Shown one piece after another: positions 45,322-54,678 of a stretch of 64,000 bases of DNA. The notes beneath the pieces were generated by a model. That model saw only the letters and a list, made by a program, of their open reading frames with translations, was not told where the DNA came from and ran no database searches. Position numbers and translations under genes: made by a program. Origin of the DNA: Hyphomicrobium sp. NDB2Meth4 (GTDB lineage: Bacteria > Pseudomonadota > Alphaproteobacteria > Rhizobiales > Hyphomicrobiaceae); assembly GCF_900117445.1 (NCBI RefSeq), contig NZ_FPEJ01000013.1, forward strand, positions 372,001 to 436,000. The letters are read 5' to 3'. Position 1 is the first letter of the stretch, and each line of letters begins with the position of its first letter.

Positions 45322-45440
45322 GCGACGACTGGCGCAAGGACACCCCCGAGCCGCGTCACTGGCTCTTCTACATGCTGGTGAAGATCGGCATCGTCGTCCT
45401 GGCCTTCTGGCTGGCGGCGCGCACCTTCGGCTATCTGTGA
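45318..45440 (+). CDS. Small membrane protein between cysS and cimA (40 aa)
   Basis: The frame reads [20 protein letters not shown] and continues [20 protein letters not shown]: an acidic/polar head of about 14 residues, then one membrane helix. The ATG overlaps the cysS stop by the ATGA arrangement, and codon use (mostly G or C in third positions) matches the neighbours. The gene ends 18 bases before cimA. Coupled start, membrane design and operon position support a real gene. I recognise no family. Confidence 0.65.
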
Positions 45441-45458
45441 GCTCCATGAGCAAGTGTC

Positions 45459-47069
45459 ATGAGTAAGGACCGCCTCTATCTGTTCGACACCACGCTGCGC
45501 GACGGCGCGCAGACGACCGGCGTCGACTTCTCCGTCGAGGACAAGCGGCGCATCGCCGCCATCCTCGATCAGCTCGGCGTAGACTACGTCGAAGGCGGCT
45601 TCCCCGGCGCCAACACCACCGACACCCAGTTCCTCGGCGAGGCGACAGCGCTCTCCTGCGCCAGGATGACGGCCTTCGGCATGGTGAAGCGCGCCGGCCG
45701 CTCCGTCTCCAACGACACCGGGCTGCAGGCGGTCCTCGCCTCGCGCACCGACGCCATCTGCCTCGTCGCCAAGTCGTGGGACTATCACGTCCGCGTAGCC
45801 CTCGGCATCTCCAACGAGGAAAACCTTGCCGCTGTCGAGCAGTCGGTGAAAGCCATCGTCGACGCCGGCCGCGAGGCGATGATTGACTGCGAGCACTTCT
45901 TCGACGGCTTCAAGGGAAACCGCGACTACGCGCTCGCCGTCGTGCGCACCGCATACGATGCCGGCGCCCGCTGGGTCGTCCTGTGCGACACCAACGGCGG
46001 CACTCTCCCGCACGAGGTCGAGCGCATCGTCGGCGACGTTACGAAAGTGGTCCCCGGCACGCACCTCGGCATCCACACCCATAACGACACCGAGAACGCC
46101 GTCGCCAACTCGCTCATGGCCGTGCGCGCCGGCTGCCGCCAGATCCAGGGCACGCTCAACGGCATCGGCGAGCGCTGCGGCAACGCCAACCTCACCTCGA
46201 TCATCCCCACGCTGCTGCTGAAGAGCGAGTTCGCCGAGCACTTCCAGACTCAGGTCACGCCCGAGCGCCTGTGCACGCTCACACACGCCAGCCGCGTGCT
46301 CGATGAAGTGCTGAACCGCAGCCCCGACCGCCACGCGCCCTACGTCGGCGAAAGCGCCTTCGCCACCAAGGCCGGCATCCACGCCTCCGCCATCGTCAAG
46401 GAGCCGCAGACCTACGAGCATGTGCCGCCCGAGAGCGTCGGCAATCAGCGCCGTCTGCTTGTGTCCAAGCAGGGTGGTCGCTCCAACATCCTCGCCACCA
46501 TCGAGAAGCTCGGCATCCCCGTCGACAAGGACGACGCCCGCGTCACGCGTCTGCTCGATGAGGTCAAGAACCGCGAAGCGTGCGGCTATTCCTACGAAGC
46601 CGCCGAAGCCTCGTTCGAACTGCTCGCCCGCCGCATGCTCGATACCGTGCCGCGCTACTTCTCCGTCGACAGCTTCCGCGTCATGGTCGAGCGCCGCCAC
46701 AACTCGCGCGGCAAGCTCGTCACCGTGTCCGAGGCCATCGTCAAGGTCTTCATCAACGGCGATAACGAGCCGCTATGGTCGGTGGGCGAGGGCAACGGTC
46801 CCGTCAACGCGCTCGACCGCGCGCTGCGCAAAGACCTCGGCCGTTATCAGAAGCACATCGATGGCGTCGAACTGGTCGACTACAAGGTGCGTATCCTCAC
46901 GGGCGGCACAGAGGCCGTAACCCGCGTTCTCGTCGAGAGCCACGACACGCTGACCGGCAACCGCTGGTTCACCGTCGGCGTCTCGCCCAACATCATCGAC
47001 GCCAGCTTCGAAGCCCTGCTCGACTCCATCAACTACAAGCTCATGAAAGACAACGCCGAAGCGGCTTAA
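45459..47069 (+). CDS. cimA: (R)-citramalate synthase (536 aa)
   Basis: LeuA-like enzyme condensing pyruvate and acetyl-CoA for isoleucine synthesis. The HMGL-like barrel has FDTTLRDGAQTTGVDFSVEDK, CDTNGGTLPHEV and the metal motif GIHTHNDTENAVAN. A linker GIHASAIVKEPQTYEHVPPE is followed by the C-terminal allosteric domain (about 400-525). CimA differs from LeuA in TTGVDF and the YEGGFPGAN-like region (here VEGGFPGANTTD). A LeuA-type function is less likely. Confidence 0.93.
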   Translation: MSKDRLYLFDTTLRDGAQTTGVDFSVEDKRRIAAILDQLGVDYVEGGFPGANTTDTQFLGEATALSCARMTAFGMVKRAGRSVSNDTGLQAVLASRTDAICLVAKSWDYHVRVALGISNEENLAAVEQSVKAIVDAGREAMIDCEHFFDGFKGNRDYALAVVRTAYDAGARWVVLCDTNGGTLPHEVERIVGDVTKVVPGTHLGIHTHNDTENAVANSLMAVRAGCRQIQGTLNGIGERCGNANLTSIIPTLLLKSEFAEHFQTQVTPERLCTLTHASRVLDEVLNRSPDRHAPYVGESAFATKAGIHASAIVKEPQTYEHVPPESVGNQRRLLVSKQGGRSNILATIEKLGIPVDKDDARVTRLLDEVKNREACGYSYEAAEASFELLARRMLDTVPRYFSVDSFRVMVERRHNSRGKLVTVSEAIVKVFINGDNEPLWSVGEGNGPVNALDRALRKDLGRYQKHIDGVELVDYKVRILTGGTEAVTRVLVESHDTLTGNRWFTVGVSPNIIDASFEALLDSINYKLMKDNAEAA

Positions 47070-47382
47070 GGTGAGTTCAGGCGCTGCCGCACAGCCCCCC
47101 GTCCGCTATGGGTCAATTGCGGCCACGACGCCTGCGCGCCGCAGTTGGTGAAGCAGGGGCATCAGTTTTCTGCCCCTCACCCTAACCCTCTCCCCCATCG
47201 AAGTGCAGCCGATGGGGAGAGGGAATAAGTAACTTCATCCCCTCTCCCCGCAAGCGGGGGGAGGGTGGAGCCTGCGCCGGCGAAGGCCGGGGTGAGGGGC
47301 AGTCACACTAAGAGAGCGTGAGGGCCAGCCGCAAAAGGTCACGGCGGGAACGGCCAAGGATGGTGAGGGCTCACGCCCGCGC
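47070..47382. other. Non-coding gap containing a nested repeat
   Basis: This 313-base stretch between cimA and the beta-barrel gene has no gene. Its centre (47170-47302) is the nested inverted repeat listed separately; the remaining flanks show nothing that I can name. Confidence 0.6.
47170..47302. repeat. Nested palindromic intergenic repeat
   Basis: Outer arms CTGCCCCTCACC (47170-47181) and GGTGAGGGGCAG (47291-47302) are exact reverse complements. Inside are two further hairpins: 47186-47200 with 47210-47223 (CCCTCTCCCC and GGGGAGAGGG cores, one base bulged), and 47239-47265 (CCTCTCCCCGC, AA, GCGGGGGGAGG). Elements built from CCCTCACCCTAACCCTCTCCCC are widespread between genes in Rhizobiales-like genomes. 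It may terminate cimA transcription. Confidence 0.7.
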
Positions 47383-48150
47383 TCACCGACCGCCGAACCG
47401 GTAGCTGATCCCGGCCGTCACGCTGTCGAGCGCGAACTCGACCTTTTGCGATCCGGTGTAGACCGCACAAACAGCCACATTCGGCGGCGGGCAGACACCA
47501 GCGCTGCTGCTGCTTTCAGAGCCCAGATCGACGTGCAGGTACTGCAGCCGCAGCGACCATTCCTTATCGAGCGCATGCTCGAACCCCGCGCCGAGCGTCC
47601 AGCCCGCTTTGGTGGCACTGGCCGCCCCGGTTTCGACATACGGAAAATTGAGCTGCGAGATCGTTTGGCTGTACTTCACCTCGCCAAGGGCGAGACCTCC
47701 CGTCACGTAGATCAGACTGCGATCGAAGGTGAAGCCGAGGCGTCCGCGCAATGTCGCTGTCCAATCGATGTCGCTGGACTCGTCCACCCGGTAAGGACTG
47801 ATAGCCGTCACGAAACTCGTCGTGCTGTCTTTGCCATCGAGCGCGCTGACATCGGCGTCGACGCCGAGCAGCAGGCTGTTCATCTGCCAGTTGTAGCCAA
47901 CGGCAGCGCCACCGGACGCCCCCGTTCGGGACGACCCGCCGTTGACAAGCGGCAGGACTGCGTCGCGATCAATCTGGTTGAGCGGATTGAGCGGGTTGCT
48001 CCACTCGCCACCAAGTTCCGCGGTTGATTTGCTGTCGATCCAGGCCGCACCGGCGAACCCGCCGATGTAAGCACCGCGCCAGTCGGCAACCTGCGCCGCG
48101 GCAGGAAAGCACCAGGCCAATGATGCCAGAAGAATCGCTGTCCGCCACAC
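47383..48150 (-). CDS. Outer-membrane beta-barrel protein (255 aa)
   Basis: A signal peptide (1-19, ending FPAAAQ) and the start DWRGAYIGGFAGAAW, then GYNWQMNSLLLGVDADVSAL, RGRLGFTFDRSLIYVTGGLA and a final GISYRF resemble the OmpA-like/Omp25-Omp31 eight-strand barrels of Rhizobiales. A structural or surface role is likely. There are two cysteines in a variable loop near the end (GVCPPPNVAVCA). Confidence 0.85.
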   Translation of the reverse strand: MWRTAILLASLAWCFPAAAQVADWRGAYIGGFAGAAWIDSKSTAELGGEWSNPLNPLNQIDRDAVLPLVNGGSSRTGASGGAAVGYNWQMNSLLLGVDADVSALDGKDSTTSFVTAISPYRVDESSDIDWTATLRGRLGFTFDRSLIYVTGGLALGEVKYSQTISQLNFPYVETGAASATKAGWTLGAGFEHALDKEWSLRLQYLHVDLGSESSSSAGVCPPPNVAVCAVYTGSQKVEFALDSVTAGISYRFGGR

Positions 48151-48231
48151 AGCAAGCCCCCGCTTCTGCGAATCGTGCAGAAGCGTACCAGCTTCGTCAG
48201 TGTGCCGCCTGTCTGACTTCCGCGGCCGCGC

Positions 48232-48615
48232 CTATCGCAGCCGGTTGACGATCCGCAGCGCCGTCCACGAGCCCAGCATTGTCAGCAGCACCATGCCGAT
48301 CATCCCCACGTAAAGCAGCAGATGCTGCGATTCGGCGAGCGACCCTTCGAGGTGCATCATCGGCAGTATCGCTTCGAAGATGAGGTTGCCGATCTCGGCG
48401 GCCACGAACGTGCCGACGAACGAAACGATGATGCTGACGATCCAGCCGAGCACGCCCCGGTTGTTCAGCCACGCATCGCGGATCCCCACCGCAAGTGCGG
48501 CGGCGAAGATCACCAGCGCGATGGTCAGCGGGCCGCCCACGCTCGACTGCGGAATGGAGCCCGTCAATTCAAGAAGCAGAAGAGTGCCAATTGCAATCAG
48601 CGCGATGTACTTCAT
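48232..48615 (-). CDS. Small multi-helix membrane protein (127 aa)
   Basis: From ATG at 48615 the protein reads MKYIALIAIGTLLLLELTG and has about four helices, including VLGWIVSIIVSFVGTFVAAE and LLLYVGMIGMVLLTML. GGGGA lies 5 bases upstream. An in-frame ATG at 48651 with AGAGG upstream would add 12 residues. The much longer open frame to 49038 is a low-complexity Arg-rich artefact. The function is unknown. Confidence 0.6.
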   Translation of the reverse strand: MKYIALIAIGTLLLLELTGSIPQSSVGGPLTIALVIFAAALAVGIRDAWLNNRGVLGWIVSIIVSFVGTFVAAEIGNLIFEAILPMMHLEGSLAESQHLLLYVGMIGMVLLTMLGSWTALRIVNRLR

Positions 48616-49019
48616 GGGTGTCCCCGTCAGCGGATCAGTGCCGCCGCTCATATTGTGAGGACCTCTGAACTTCAGCAATGGCCATCTCAACGTCGAGAGG
48701 CTGCCCGCGGCCCGCCGGCAACTCTTATCCCCGCGCCTCGTTCTACCACGCATACTTCCCACATCCCTGCCCGCACCAAGGGACGCATCAGCTGAGCGGC
48801 CGAAGCGGGGGCAGGGGCGGTGGACCTGGTTGAGGCAGCGCTGCACCGTCGCAGCGCCTGCTGCGAGGATCGCTCTCCTCGGATGCCGGGGCCGTCGATC
48901 GGAGCTGTGCGTAGCCGGCAACGGCGCGCACGGACGCCCGTCGGCAGCGGCGCCCGCAGCAGTCATTGCGCGGCGCAGAAGCAGAAGGTCCTGACGATGT
49001 GGCCCCGCTGTTGGAAGCA

Positions 49020-49095
49020 CTCGTGTGATGATCGGCAAATTCGCCGTCGTTCGCGGCCGGATGCATAGCGAATTTGCCGATCTGAATCACACGAG
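49020..49095. repeat. Long imperfect hairpin 1
   Basis: The left arm from 49020 (CTCGTGTGAT, G, ATCGGCAAATTCGC) pairs with the right arm 49068-49095 (GCGAATTTGCCGAT, CTG, AATCACACGAG). The arms match over about 24 bases apart from a short unpaired bulge (CTG) on the right. The loop is about 24 bases. Such a stable stem is probably either a palindromic repeat unit or part of a structured RNA. Confidence 0.7.
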
Positions 49096-49110
49096 CAGGC
49101 ATTTGCACGG

Positions 49111-49186
49111 CGCGTGTCCCCTCTGTTTCCGAAGTTCGCAGATTCCCCAGCCGATACGCCGGCGAACTTCGGAAACGGGACACGCG
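49111..49186. repeat. Long imperfect hairpin 2
   Basis: The left arm 49111-49139 (CGCGTGTCCC, CTCT, GTTTCCGAAGTTCGC) pairs with the right arm 49162-49186 (GCGAACTTCGGAAAC, GGGACACGCG) over 25 bases with one four-base bulge (CTCT) on the left; the loop is 22 bases. It lies 15 bases after hairpin 1 and has the same layout, including a bulge at the same distance from the outer end. Confidence 0.75.
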
Positions 49187-49364
49187 ACGGCCGGACCTGA
49201 AGCGCGCTGACGACGAGTATCGCACCTCCGGCACGGCAAGCGCACCGGCGCGGGCGCCGAAAGGCTGCCGACTAAACAACAGACGCAGCGTTCCGGCGCC
49301 CGCGTTCCCATTCTTTGCCAAGCCTCGGGGCAATCGCCCGCGAGAACGCAATGCATGTCTCGTC

Positions 49365-49414
49365 TGTCATCCCGGGCGAGCGAGGCGGCGCCGAGCGAAG
49401 ACCCGGGACCCAGC
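49365..49414. repeat. GTCATCCCGGG-type interspersed repeat
   Basis: TGTCATCCCGGGCGAGCGA through GAAGACCCGGGACCCAGC matches, from memory, a short palindromic repeat common between genes of Rhizobiales-like genomes. Two CCCGGG cores (49371-49376, 49402-49407) flank a GC-rich middle. It lies just downstream of the POT transporter stop and may act as a transcription end. Confidence 0.5.
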
Positions 49415-49448
49415 ATCGTACGCGCCGCAGGCTCGCGAATAGAACCAG

Positions 49449-50939
<1,491 letters not shown>

Positions 50940-51162
50940 CGCCGCTCCCGCTGCGTCTATTCCCCAGGAATTTTCTCTAAAGCTAGTAAGCACGACAAGC
51001 AGTTTTGCTTGGCGCCGGCTGATTCGGGCGTAGTCTGGTTGATCCGCGTCGCTTCCGACGCGCTGCGATCTTGCTGGGCGAGGGCGCATGCCTCGCACAT
51101 CCTTGGCGGAGGCCACGCTAGGGCCCAGCGACGCCAATCCGAAATAGTCAGGCTCGCGTAGC

Positions 51163-51186
51163 AAAGGCGTCCCCCTGGGCGCCTTT
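51163..51186 (-). terminator. Hairpin after meaB
   Basis: AAAGGCG (51163-51169) and CGCCTTT (51180-51186) are exact reverse complements with a 10-base loop, 18 bases beyond the meaB stop. No T tract follows on the minus strand. Confidence 0.45.
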
Positions 51187-51204
51187 CACGCTATTGTCGC
51201 CCCC

Positions 51205-52182
51205 TCACGCTTGCCTGTCGAGCAGCCGGCGCGCAGCCTCTTCCGGGCCGATGGCGCCGCCGAGCACTTGATCGGCCAGCGTGTCGAGCGCCGCAGGCCC
51301 ACCGGCGCGCACCCGCTCGGCGACGAGATCGGATGCCGCGCGCGCGATGAGGTAACGTGCCCTGCGTCGGCGCCGCGCGATCGGCCCGGCGGCATCCAGT
51401 TCGCGACCGCTGGCGGCCATCGCCTCGACGAGTTCCGGCACGCCCTCGCTTGTTGTCGCCGTCGTCTTCAGCACCGGGAGCTTCTCGCGCCGCACGGCGC
51501 GGATCGACAGAGCGCCCATCAGCTGGTGCAGCGTCTGATCGGCCCCGGGGCGGTCGCCCTTGTTGACCACCATGATGTCGGCGATCTCCAGTAGGCCCGA
51601 CTTCATCGCCTGGATGTCATCGCCAAGACCCGGCGCCGAGATCACGACGCGCACGTCCGCCACTTCCGCAACGTCGATTTCGTTCTGCCCGGTACCGACA
51701 GTCTCGAGCAGGATGACATCGCGCCCCGCCGCATCGAGCGCATCGATGATGCGCACGGCGGCAGGTGAAAGGCCGCCCAGATAGCCGCGGCTGGCGAGCG
51801 AGCGCACGAACACGCCGTCATCGTCGAGCGCGGCCGTCATACGAATGCGGTCGCCTAGGATGGCACCGCCCGAAACTGGGCTAGACGGATCGACGGCAAT
51901 GACACCGACGGTCTTGTCCTGGCGCCGCAGCTCCGCGATCACCGCATTGACCAGCGTCGACTTGCCAGCGCCCGGCGGTCCCGTGAACCCGACGACCAGC
52001 GCGTGCCCCAGGTGCGGCTGCATCGCCCGCAGCAGCAGCGGCGCCGCCGGCGAGAGGCGCTCGAGCTCGGTGATGACGAGGGCCGTCGCACGGCGCTCAC
52101 CAGCCCGCATCCGCTCGATGAGCGCCGCAGCTTGGGGTTCCGTCTCGATGCGCTCTCGCGCGCCTGTCGTCATTTGGCTCAT
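51205..52182 (-). CDS. meaB: Methylmalonyl-CoA mutase-associated GTPase MeaB (325 aa)
   Basis: A G3E-type GTPase that protects and loads cobalamin-dependent mutases. Walker A is GFTGPPGAGKSTLV; VIAVDPSSPVSGGAILGDRIRM, LLETVGTGQNEI and VVNKGDRPGA follow, all typical of MeaB/ArgK. No mutase gene is adjacent. The start MSQMTT at 52182 or the second Met at 52173 is likely; 30 further codons upstream lack similarity. Confidence 0.92.
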   Translation of the reverse strand: MSQMTTGARERIETEPQAAALIERMRAGERRATALVITELERLSPAAPLLLRAMQPHLGHALVVGFTGPPGAGKSTLVNAVIAELRRQDKTVGVIAVDPSSPVSGGAILGDRIRMTAALDDDGVFVRSLASRGYLGGLSPAAVRIIDALDAAGRDVILLETVGTGQNEIDVAEVADVRVVISAPGLGDDIQAMKSGLLEIADIMVVNKGDRPGADQTLHQLMGALSIRAVRREKLPVLKTTATTSEGVPELVEAMAASGRELDAAGPIARRRRRARYLIARAASDLVAERVRAGGPAALDTLADQVLGGAIGPEEAARRLLDRQA

Positions 52183-52250
52183 GTCCCGCAGATACGCGGA
52201 AAGACGATCGGGGTGCAAGAGCGGCCTGGTGCCTCGTCCCGCAACCCTGG

Positions 52251-53243
52251 CTAAAACCACACCCCGGGCCACCGATAGCGCGGCCGCAGCTCGATCGGGC
52301 CGACGCCGACCATCGAGATGCGGGGGCCCTCGCTGATGTCGAGAGGCGGCATCGGCGGCGCTTCGAATGCACTGATACGCGCAACCCGCGGCCCGACGGC
52401 GGTCGACAACCGCAGCATCGACGGCAGCGCCACCTTGCGCGCGGGCACCGGCGGAATCAAATCATCGAGCGGCGCACCAGCAGTATTATCGAGCCGGGAT
52501 ATCGCCGAGGCGACGCCAAGTGGATCGCCTGTCAGCAGAGCCGCCGCGCGATCGGTCTCGAACTCCTCCTTGCGCGACACCGCAAGTTGCAGTCCGTTCA
52601 TGAGCGTTGGCGCCAGCACCATGAGAACGATGCTCAGCCACGAGACCCGGTCGCCGCCGGTCATACTGTTTAGAAGGTTCAGCGCCGCGAGCAGCAGTCC
52701 CCCGTAGTAGAGGCCTTGAGCGCAGCGCGAAATGATATCTGCGACACCGAACACAAACAGATCGCCGCGCTGGGCGTGCGCAATCTCGCGCGCCAGCACC
52801 GCCACCACCTCGCGCATCGTCAGCCGACGCAGGAGCCCTTCGGTCAATGCAATGGCAAAGCGCCTCGATGATCCGATCGAGAACGCCGTGACGAGCAGGC
52901 TCGGCATGAGGTACAGCCGCGGCGGCGAACGCAGACCGGCCCGGCGCGAGAGGTCTCCGGCGATGCGATCGAACTGCGCCAGATCGCCGGCCTCATAGGG
53001 GCGCGCCCCATAGATACGCATTGCCGTCGTCGGCGACACGCGCCACGCCAGCAGACCTATCCCCGCCATCGCCAGCACCGCGACTATCGAAGCCGTGGAA
53101 CCCAGCTGCGGCCACAGCACAAGAAACAGCAGCGCGCCGAACGCCGCCAGCAGCAGGCCGGCCCGGATCACATTGGCGACCAGCGCGCCGCGCGAATGCG
53201 GCCGACTCGCAATATGCTGCAGATCGATGGTCATGCCGGTCAT
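52251..53243 (-). CDS. M48-family (HtpX-like) membrane protein with altered zinc motif (330 aa)
   Basis: Two N-terminal helices (about 27-67), the M48 domain, and two central helices fit HtpX-like membrane peptidases: RLYLMPSLLVTAFSIGSSRRFAIALTEGLL leads to the active-site segment VAVLAREIAHAQRGD. The canonical motif is HExxH; here the first His is Arg (RExxH), coded CGC at a site where CAC would be expected. The later EEFETDRAA keeps the third ligand Glu. The protein is therefore probably catalytically impaired or repurposed. AGG lies 5 bases before the ATG at 53243. Confidence 0.85.
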   Translation of the reverse strand: MTGMTIDLQHIASRPHSRGALVANVIRAGLLLAAFGALLFLVLWPQLGSTASIVAVLAMAGIGLLAWRVSPTTAMRIYGARPYEAGDLAQFDRIAGDLSRRAGLRSPPRLYLMPSLLVTAFSIGSSRRFAIALTEGLLRRLTMREVVAVLAREIAHAQRGDLFVFGVADIISRCAQGLYYGGLLLAALNLLNSMTGGDRVSWLSIVLMVLAPTLMNGLQLAVSRKEEFETDRAAALLTGDPLGVASAISRLDNTAGAPLDDLIPPVPARKVALPSMLRLSTAVGPRVARISAFEAPPMPPLDISEGPRISMVGVGPIELRPRYRWPGVWF

Positions 53244-53268
53244 CAGAACCTAAAAGGCGAGATGTTGC

Positions 53269-53427
53269 ATGGAGTTCTTCATCGCATTCATCAATTTTGG
53301 GCTCGCTCTGTGGCTGGCATGGCGCGGCGGGCCACGCCCTGCCGTTCTCGTGTTCTTCGTCGGGCTGGCCTACTCGCTCGCACTCTATCTGCGTCACGCA
53401 ACAGACGCGCTTCCCTTATCGTTCTGA
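53269..53427 (+). CDS. Small two-helix membrane protein upstream of dsbB (52 aa)
   Basis: The frame MEFFIAFINFGLALWLAWRG, then GPRPAVLVFFVGLAYSLALYL, has two membrane helices with a short polar turn and a short tail ending LPLSF. It lies 19 bases before the dsbB start on the same strand. I recall a small family (DUF5993) of this size and position next to DsbB-like proteins, which I cannot verify here. It may help assemble or regulate the DsbB-like oxidase. The ribosome site is weak (AAGGCGAG, about 9 bases away). Confidence 0.6.
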   Translation: MEFFIAFINFGLALWLAWRGGPRPAVLVFFVGLAYSLALYLRHATDALPLSF

Positions 53428-53446
53428 AAGGCCGATAGCAGTGGAA

Positions 53447-53992
53447 ATGAGCCCCCGACAAGCCGTTGCCCTCAACGCCTTGGCGCTCTATGCGATTTCA
53501 GCGGTCCTGCTGCTGGCGTTCTATTGGCAGCTTGCCTACGACGAACTGCCTTGCCCGTTGTGCCTGCTCCAGCGGGTGGCGTTTGTCGCTCTCGCCGTCG
53601 GTCCGATCCTGACAATCCGCCACGGGCCGAGCCCGCATCATCTTGGCTTGGTGGTCATCGCGGCCGTCCTCGGCGCCGTCATTTCCAGCCGCCAGGTGCT
53701 TTTGCACATCCTGCCGGGCGATCCGGGCTATGGCTCGACGTTACTCGGGCTCCACTTCTATTCGTGGGCGTTCCTCGCCTTCGCCGGCGCACTCATCGCC
53801 GCCGGCATCATGCTGGTCTTCTTCCCGTTGAAGGTTGGGGAGGGAAAGCCTCCTGCAACCGGCCTGATCGAGCATGCCGCCGTCTGGCTCGTCATGGGGC
53901 TCGTCGCGCTCAACGCGCTCAGCGTCCTGCTCGAATGCGGCTTCTCAGCTTGTCCGGCAAACCCCGTCCAATACCAGCTTCTGGAGGGATGA
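53447..53992 (+). CDS. dsbB: Disulfide bond formation protein B (181 aa)
   Basis: A four-helix inner-membrane quinone-dependent oxidase of DsbA. The first periplasmic redox pair is in DELPCPLCLLQR (CxxC) and the second in LLECGFSACPANP. Both are present, so it should be active. The ATG at 53447 is chosen; GTG at 53441 in the same frame is possible. No dsbA is adjacent. The small membrane protein upstream is probably co-transcribed. Confidence 0.9.
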   Translation: MSPRQAVALNALALYAISAVLLLAFYWQLAYDELPCPLCLLQRVAFVALAVGPILTIRHGPSPHHLGLVVIAAVLGAVISSRQVLLHILPGDPGYGSTLLGLHFYSWAFLAFAGALIAAGIMLVFFPLKVGEGKPPATGLIEHAAVWLVMGLVALNALSVLLECGFSACPANPVQYQLLEG

Positions 53993-54000
53993 GTGCTGGC

Positions 54001-54636
54001 CTACAGCTTTGCCAGCACCGCTTCAGTCGCAGCGGGGGTGGGTTCCTGATCCCAGGTATTCATCACCGCGGGAACGATCTTCTTTGCATCGTCAACGACC
54101 GTGAACCGCACATCGAGACCGGGCCGGATGAAAGTATCGGACTTCATGTGCGTCAACAGGTTGAGGAACGGCGTCCAGAACCCGTCGATGTTCGCAACGA
54201 CCACGGGCTTGTCGTGTCGGCCCAGCTGCACCCACGTGAGCTGCTCGACCAGCTCCTCCAGCGTACCAACGCCGCCCGGCAGCGCCACGAACGCGCTCGA
54301 CCGGTCAAACATCAGCTGCTTACGCTGGTGCATGTTTTCCGTGACGATGATCTCGTCGACGTCGCGCAGCATCGCTTCCTTCTCGACGAGAAAGTTGGGA
54401 ATGATGCCGGTGACGCGCCCGCCATGCTCAAGCGTCGACCGCGCAACCTCACCCATGAGGCCGAGACTGCCGCCGCCGTAGACGAGGCCGATGTCGTTGC
54501 TGGCAAGTGACGCGCCCAGTTCCCGGGCTGCTTCCTTATAGGCCGGGTTGAGACCCAGCCCCGAGCCGCAGTAGACGCACACGTTGCGCGTATCATCCGC
54601 GGTCTTCTTCTTTCCATTCAAACGCTTCTTGCTCAT
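54001..54636 (-). CDS. LOG family protein, TIGR00730 (211 aa)
   Basis: A Rossmann-like nucleotide 5'-monophosphate nucleosidase: VCVYCGSGLG near the start, LVYGGGSLGLMGEVA and the catalytic signature PGGVGTLEELVEQLTW (PGGxGTxxE). Relatives release bases from cytokinin ribotides or AMP/purine nucleotides. The first 15 residues are a Lys-rich extension. A strong terminator-like hairpin lies between about 21 and 42 bases upstream of the start, pointing into the gene. Confidence 0.9.
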   Translation of the reverse strand: MSKKRLNGKKKTADDTRNVCVYCGSGLGLNPAYKEAARELGASLASNDIGLVYGGGSLGLMGEVARSTLEHGGRVTGIIPNFLVEKEAMLRDVDEIIVTENMHQRKQLMFDRSSAFVALPGGVGTLEELVEQLTWVQLGRHDKPVVVANIDGFWTPFLNLLTHMKSDTFIRPGLDVRFTVVDDAKKIVPAVMNTWDQEPTPAATEAVLAKL

Positions 54637-54656
54637 TCAAACTTCCGTTCTTACTC

Positions 54657-54678
54657 AAAAAATCGCCCCCTCGGGGGC
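54657..54678 (-). terminator. Intrinsic terminator immediately upstream of the LOG gene
   Basis: On the minus strand GCCCCC, GA, GGGGGC is followed by GA and six T, the form of a rho-independent terminator. It is in the leader of the LOG gene, not after a gene: no minus-strand coding frame lies between it and 54919. It could end a small RNA transcribed from the 54680-54900 region, or act as an attenuator for the LOG gene. Confidence 0.7.

Larger units (their letters stand above)
48616..49448. other. 833-base non-coding region with hairpins and a repeat
   Basis: No reading frame here has protein-like composition: long frames on both strands are Arg/Ala/Gly-rich shadows without ribosome sites. 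What it does hold are two long adjacent hairpins (49020-49095, 49111-49186) and a GTCATCCCGGG-type repeat (49365-49414), listed separately. Confidence 0.6.

Noticed and set aside
48788-49351. 187-codon minus-strand frame in the hairpin-rich gap
   Set aside because: Arg/Ser/Ala-rich low-complexity product that runs through both hairpins; no ribosome site or domain.
51040-51045. Another TGATCC box
   Set aside because: On the plus strand with no plus-strand gene downstream and no TAA at 18-19 bases.
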